From Paenibacillus borealis (GTDB lineage Bacteria > Bacillota > Bacilli > Paenibacillales > Paenibacillaceae), in the NCBI RefSeq assembly GCF_000758665.1, contig NZ_CP009285.1, positions 310,001-374,000 of the forward strand: 64,000 bases of DNA, in the 5' to 3' direction. Both the position numbers and the translations under genes were made by a program. Shown here in pieces: positions 61,270 to 64,000 of this stretch; position 1 is the stretch's first letter, and every line of letters starts with the position of its first letter. The notes below the pieces were generated by a model. That model saw nothing but the letters and a program-made list of their open reading frames with translations. It did not search any database and had not been told where the DNA came from.

Positions 61270-62169
61270 CTATTCAGGGATAGGCTGGATAATTTCTCCG
61301 TAATTTCGTGTGTAGTAGGGAAAGGACTGATAGGATCCATCCGCTGCTGTCTGGTAGGAAGCCCGGTAGCCTCCGCCAAAATAGCGGAAATGATCATGAG
61401 ACATCTCAGCCATATATCCGGGTTGCTGTCCTCCCAGCGTAGTGTACAGATCATAGCCGGGAATACCATTCGTGCCATATTGCCAGACGGCATGGGCGGC
61501 TCCGTCCTTAATCTCAACGACGGTTGAGACAAGTGCGTTCTCGTAGACATAGCGCGTAGCATCATTTGCGGCAAATCTGTACGTATAATTCCGTGATTGC
61601 CCGCTCTCCGCTGCAGGAACAGGCGTGAAGTCGAACTGGATAGGCAGGGAGATGGCAGCAAGGCGGGCTGCCGCCAAGTCACCCGAGAGCTGGGCAGCAG
61701 TGTCCGGGACATAATCCTTGCTGGTTATGAAGAGGATGCCGCGGGTCCGCTCATAGTACACACTATATCCGAAGGCTTCACTGACGAAGCGGGCCGGCAC
61801 CATGATCCTGCCGTTGTAATTACCCGCTGCATTATCCATTTGGACCGGCTGGCCGTTTTTGTAGGCTGTTGCCTGTCCCTCGATTAGACGGAAGCTATCC
61901 AGGGCCGGATTAGTGATTGTAGCAGTGCGGGTTGCTGTATCCCAGGAATAAGTCAGTCCGAGTGAGGCGAGCGTCCGCACCGATACTTTGATTCTGCCTG
62001 ACTCAATAAAAGGGCTGCTGTCTGTGGTGATAAAGCTTCCGTTGATATTGACGGTAATCGGACGGGCTGGCGCAGCTGCCTGGGCGGGGGAAGCGGCTGA
62101 GGCGAAGCTTTGCAGCAGGAGCATGAGCAACAGACAAGCCGGCAGTATTCTTTTATACAGATTCATCAT
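61270..62169 (-). CDS. Secreted stalk-domain (copper amine oxidase N-like) protein, 299 aa
   Basis: Signal peptide about 1-31 with cleavage after AQA. A copper-amine-oxidase N-terminal (stalk) domain follows (about 36-160): PITVNINGSFITTDSSPFIESGRIKVSVRTLASLGL and MVPARFVSEAFGYSVYYE are its typical motifs, also found in Paenibacillus and Clostridia cell-wall proteins. The C-terminal half (about 165-299) is beta-rich, Tyr/Gly-rich and unassigned. AAAGGAG ribosome binding site directly upstream. Location outside the cell is supported; function is unknown. Confidence 0.85.
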   Translation of the reverse strand: MMNLYKRILPACLLLMLLLQSFASAASPAQAAAPARPITVNINGSFITTDSSPFIESGRIKVSVRTLASLGLTYSWDTATRTATITNPALDSFRLIEGQATAYKNGQPVQMDNAAGNYNGRIMVPARFVSEAFGYSVYYERTRGILFITSKDYVPDTAAQLSGDLAAARLAAISLPIQFDFTPVPAAESGQSRNYTYRFAANDATRYVYENALVSTVVEIKDGAAHAVWQYGTNGIPGYDLYTTLGGQQPGYMAEMSHDHFRYFGGGYRASYQTAADGSYQSFPYYTRNYGEIIQPIPE

Positions 62170-62279
62170 TAATCTCCTTTCTGTGTTGTTGGAATTAAAT
62201 AGAATAAGTTTCCATATATAGACGCTGCTCTCTCTATTATGTTTCTAATAAACTCCTGATTGTTTCAGGTATTGAATCA

Positions 62280-62307
62280 TTTGATGCGGTTGTATTCATG
62301 CTATAAT
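62280..62307 (+). promoter_or_regulatory. Sigma-A-like promoter of the small conserved protein
   Basis: TTTGAT (62280-62285), 16-bp spacer, TATAAT (62302-62307). Confidence 0.5.
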
Positions 62308-62351
62308 GGGGAAATCTACAAGCAGGATAAGCAGGAAGGAGCACTACCCCC

Positions 62352-62588
62352 ATGGAAGTAACCGCACAGGAAGTGGCGGAATGGATGGTCAAGGAAATCA
62401 AATTTACAGGAACCCTGCACCAGACCGCAGCGATTGAATATGTGAAGGCGAATTTCGGCGAACAATTTGTATTCGTGAATGAGAATGGAAATGCATCGCT
62501 GTCCAAAGAAGTGAAGAAGGCGTTCCGCAAGCTGCACGGCGGCCGGATTGCCTGGGACCGCGACGGGTTCCTCTGGGCCTGGACCTAA
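62352..62588 (+). CDS. Small conserved Bacillota protein (DUF6953-like), 78 aa
   Basis: The compact sequence EVTAQEVAEWMVKEIKFTG...AIEYVKANFG..GNASLSKEVKKAFRKLHGGRIAWDRDGFLWAW closely resembles a short conserved family I recall as DUF6953; the family label is from memory and not checked. It is predicted helical with a Trp-rich end, cytosolic, with no known function. AAGGAG about 11 nt upstream; own promoter and a terminator downstream, so it is monocistronic. Confidence 0.82.
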   Translation: MEVTAQEVAEWMVKEIKFTGTLHQTAAIEYVKANFGEQFVFVNENGNASLSKEVKKAFRKLHGGRIAWDRDGFLWAWT

Positions 62589-62626
62589 GGGCCGACTCAG
62601 CATAGGAGAACCATAAGAACATAACG

Positions 62627-62661
62627 AAGGGAGCATTGCTGTAATTGCATTGCTCCCTTTT
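62627..62661. terminator. Bidirectional terminator
   Basis: A 13-bp stem (AAGGGAGCATTGC with its near complement, one mismatch) with a 7-nt loop and T's on both strands, between convergent genes. Confidence 0.8.
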
Positions 62662-62685
62662 GTGTGCAGGTAAGGCGTTCATAAC

Positions 62686-63768
62686 CTATACGTATTCCAG
62701 CATTCCTTTCTCCTTGAGCAGATCGACAATGTCTTTGACCGACTGGGCTTTATCCTTAGGGCAGATCATGACCGCATCCCCGGTGTCAGCGATGATGAAG
62801 CCGTCTACGCCGATAGTGGTGATCAGCCGCCCGTTGCCATAGATTATAGAGTTGCGGGTGTCGATGCCGACATGATTAGCCTTGATAATATTGCCTTCAT
62901 CATCAGGCGGGAAGATAGCACCGAGTGCATCCCAGCTTCCGATGTCATTCCAGCCGAACTGGCCGGACAGCACCACTACCTCATCAGAACGTTCGAGAAT
63001 GCCATAATCAATCGAGATATTCTGCAGCAGCGGATAGATCCGGTTAATCGTCTCCTGCTCCTGATCGGTACCGAGCGCTTCACTGATCGGCAGCATCGTA
63101 TTGTACAGTCGTGGCAGATACCGCTTAAAGTTATCGATAATGACCGAGGTCTTCCAGATGAAGATCCCGCTGTTCCAGAGATAATTGCCTGAGGCCAGAT
63201 ATCCCTGTGCCTTTTTGAAATCCGGCTTCTCCACAAATTCAGCTACATCGTATACGGCAACCGGTTTGACTGCGATCGGCTCTTTGTCATAAGCAATGTA
63301 GCCGTAGCCCGTGGAAGGGAAGGTCGGCTTGATCCCAATCGTGACAATGGCATCGCTCTCCATCGCGACGGTGCAGGCTTCGTCCAGCGTAAGCCGGAAC
63401 TGCGGCTCATCGGTAATGTAATGATCGGAAGGCAAGACAACCATTAAGGAATCCCCTTCACTCATCTGCTGGATGGAGAAGGCGGCGAACAGGATGCTTG
63501 CCGAGGTATTCCGGGCCACAGGCTCGATCAGAATATTGCTCTTCTGCACACTGCTGTGCATAATGCTCTCCAGCAGCACCGCCTGGGTGCGGTTCGTTAC
63601 AATCACGGTATTCTCCTGCGGAATGATGCCCTTGAAGCGTTCGATCGTATCATTCAGCATAATATCGTTGCCGCTGATATTCAGCAGCTGCTTGGGGATT
63701 TCCTGTCTGGACAGCGGCCAGAAGCGGGTGCCGCCTCCGCCTGCGAGTATGGTTGCGAATTTATCCAT
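62686..63768 (-). CDS. Mannose-1-phosphate guanylyltransferase, 360 aa
   Basis: Makes GDP-mannose for surface glycans. The nucleotidyltransferase signature LAGGGGTRFWPLSRQEIPKQLL is at residues 8-30, followed by LPSDHYI and FVEKPDFKKAQGYLASGNYLWNSGIFIWK, the sugar-binding site. Its length (360 aa) matches the single-domain GMP type without the C-terminal mannose-6-phosphate isomerase of ManC. Its start overlaps the stop of the upstream minus-strand gene by 8 bp, so they are coupled. A terminator lies beyond the 3' end. Confidence 0.92.
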   Translation of the reverse strand: MDKFATILAGGGGTRFWPLSRQEIPKQLLNISGNDIMLNDTIERFKGIIPQENTVIVTNRTQAVLLESIMHSSVQKSNILIEPVARNTSASILFAAFSIQQMSEGDSLMVVLPSDHYITDEPQFRLTLDEACTVAMESDAIVTIGIKPTFPSTGYGYIAYDKEPIAVKPVAVYDVAEFVEKPDFKKAQGYLASGNYLWNSGIFIWKTSVIIDNFKRYLPRLYNTMLPISEALGTDQEQETINRIYPLLQNISIDYGILERSDEVVVLSGQFGWNDIGSWDALGAIFPPDDEGNIIKANHVGIDTRNSIIYGNGRLITTIGVDGFIIADTGDAVMICPKDKAQSVKDIVDLLKEKGMLEYV

Positions 63769-64000
63769 GATGAGTCACCAGATGGGCAATCGAGAAGGAG
63801 ATGATGCTCTCCGATCCCTGATTGAGGTTCAGCCCCGAGCTGTGAATCCCGTCGTAGCAAGCCCCGGTCTGGGGATCGATCAGGGAGAGCTGCAAGGAGT
63901 TGTTCCCTGTATACCAGGCGTAGCATAGTTCAGCCTGCTTCAGATAAGCCGGGTCCTTCAGCACTACGGCAGCTTCCCGGCAGGCGAGCAGCATTTCGCA
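63761..64000 (-). CDS. C-terminal part of a sugar-related enzyme (runs off the window)
   Basis: The last 79 residues are visible. The ending CYDGIHSSGLNLNQGSESIISFSIAHL follows the YDG-x-x-x-x-GxNxNQGAES pattern of the six-hairpin C-terminal domains found after glycosyltransferases and near GH130-type phosphorylases. It is coupled to the GDP-mannose-forming gene, so a mannosyl transfer or phosphorolysis role is plausible (inference). The catalytic part lies outside the window. Confidence 0.65.
   Translation of the reverse strand, partial: CEMLLACREAAVVLKDPAYLKQAELCYAWYTGNNSLQLSLIDPQTGACYDGIHSSGLNLNQGSESIISFSIAHLVTHHG

Overview
The window looks like a chromosomal segment of a Paenibacillus-type member of the Bacillota. 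The signs are moderate GC content, strong GGAGG-like ribosome binding sites, frequent GTG and TTG starts, secreted proteins with SLH cell-wall-binding triplets, a B. subtilis YwqA/YwqB-like SNF2 helicase/SWIM pair, CtsR heat-shock operators, membrane-anchored AraC regulators and an adaA-adaB-alkA alkylation-repair cluster. Species-level identity is an inference; no rRNA, tRNA, phage, IS element or CRISPR array was seen.

Layout. 1-780: start of hflX (minus), preceded by an unassigned, promoter-driven, hairpin-rich stretch that ends in a terminator. 780-6250: a secreted-looking or surface hypothetical protein, then the SWIM/SNF2 pair (minus). 6482-11172: membrane AraC regulator, orphan TctC-type binding protein and KdgT-type permease. 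11576-18019: small regulators and enzymes (AraC-GyrI, VOC, tandem GNAT), the adaptive-response operon adaA-adaB-alkA, and a divergent PhnB-like/WYL pair. 18449-28291: a cell-surface locus with three large exported proteins (two with SLH triplets), followed by a 7TM histidine kinase and a SARP/BTAD-type response regulator. 28388-33742: GNAT, then a CtsR-controlled hsp20 followed by a DnaJ-like gene and clpB. 34131-37034: two-domain glycosyltransferase (minus), small protein, cyclophilin. 37156-43102: complete oligopeptide/dipeptide ABC importer. 43589-48551: lipoprotein, MBL hydrolase, SDR, AI-2E-type permease, LD-carboxypeptidase. 48600-49916: AT-rich islet with a zinc metalloprotease that has lost its normal 5' end and a membrane-anchored partner. 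50026-50916: MerR-GGDEF fusion regulator with a clear MerR operator. 51632-55836: small exported protein, OmpR-type two-component system, TolB-like lipoprotein. 56409-61208: MarR regulator, arylsulfotransferase and sulfonate-type ABC importer. 61270-64000: stalk-domain secreted protein, small conserved protein, mannose-1-phosphate guanylyltransferase and the end of a sugar-related enzyme.

How parts work together. The two surface-protein transcription units (18449 and 22972) share a promoter layout: two TGTCATT-type boxes 11 bp apart, 9 bp upstream of a TATAnT -10 element, which suggests common control by one activator. The heat-shock genes form a class III group. The MarR/ASST/ABC block reads as a unit for uptake and transfer of sulfuryl groups. 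Several intergenic spacers carry three families of short dispersed repeats (family A: 33850-34027, 51251-51385 inverted, 55951-56130; family B: 11312-11500 and 43206-43388; family C: 14001-14190), none of which encodes protein.
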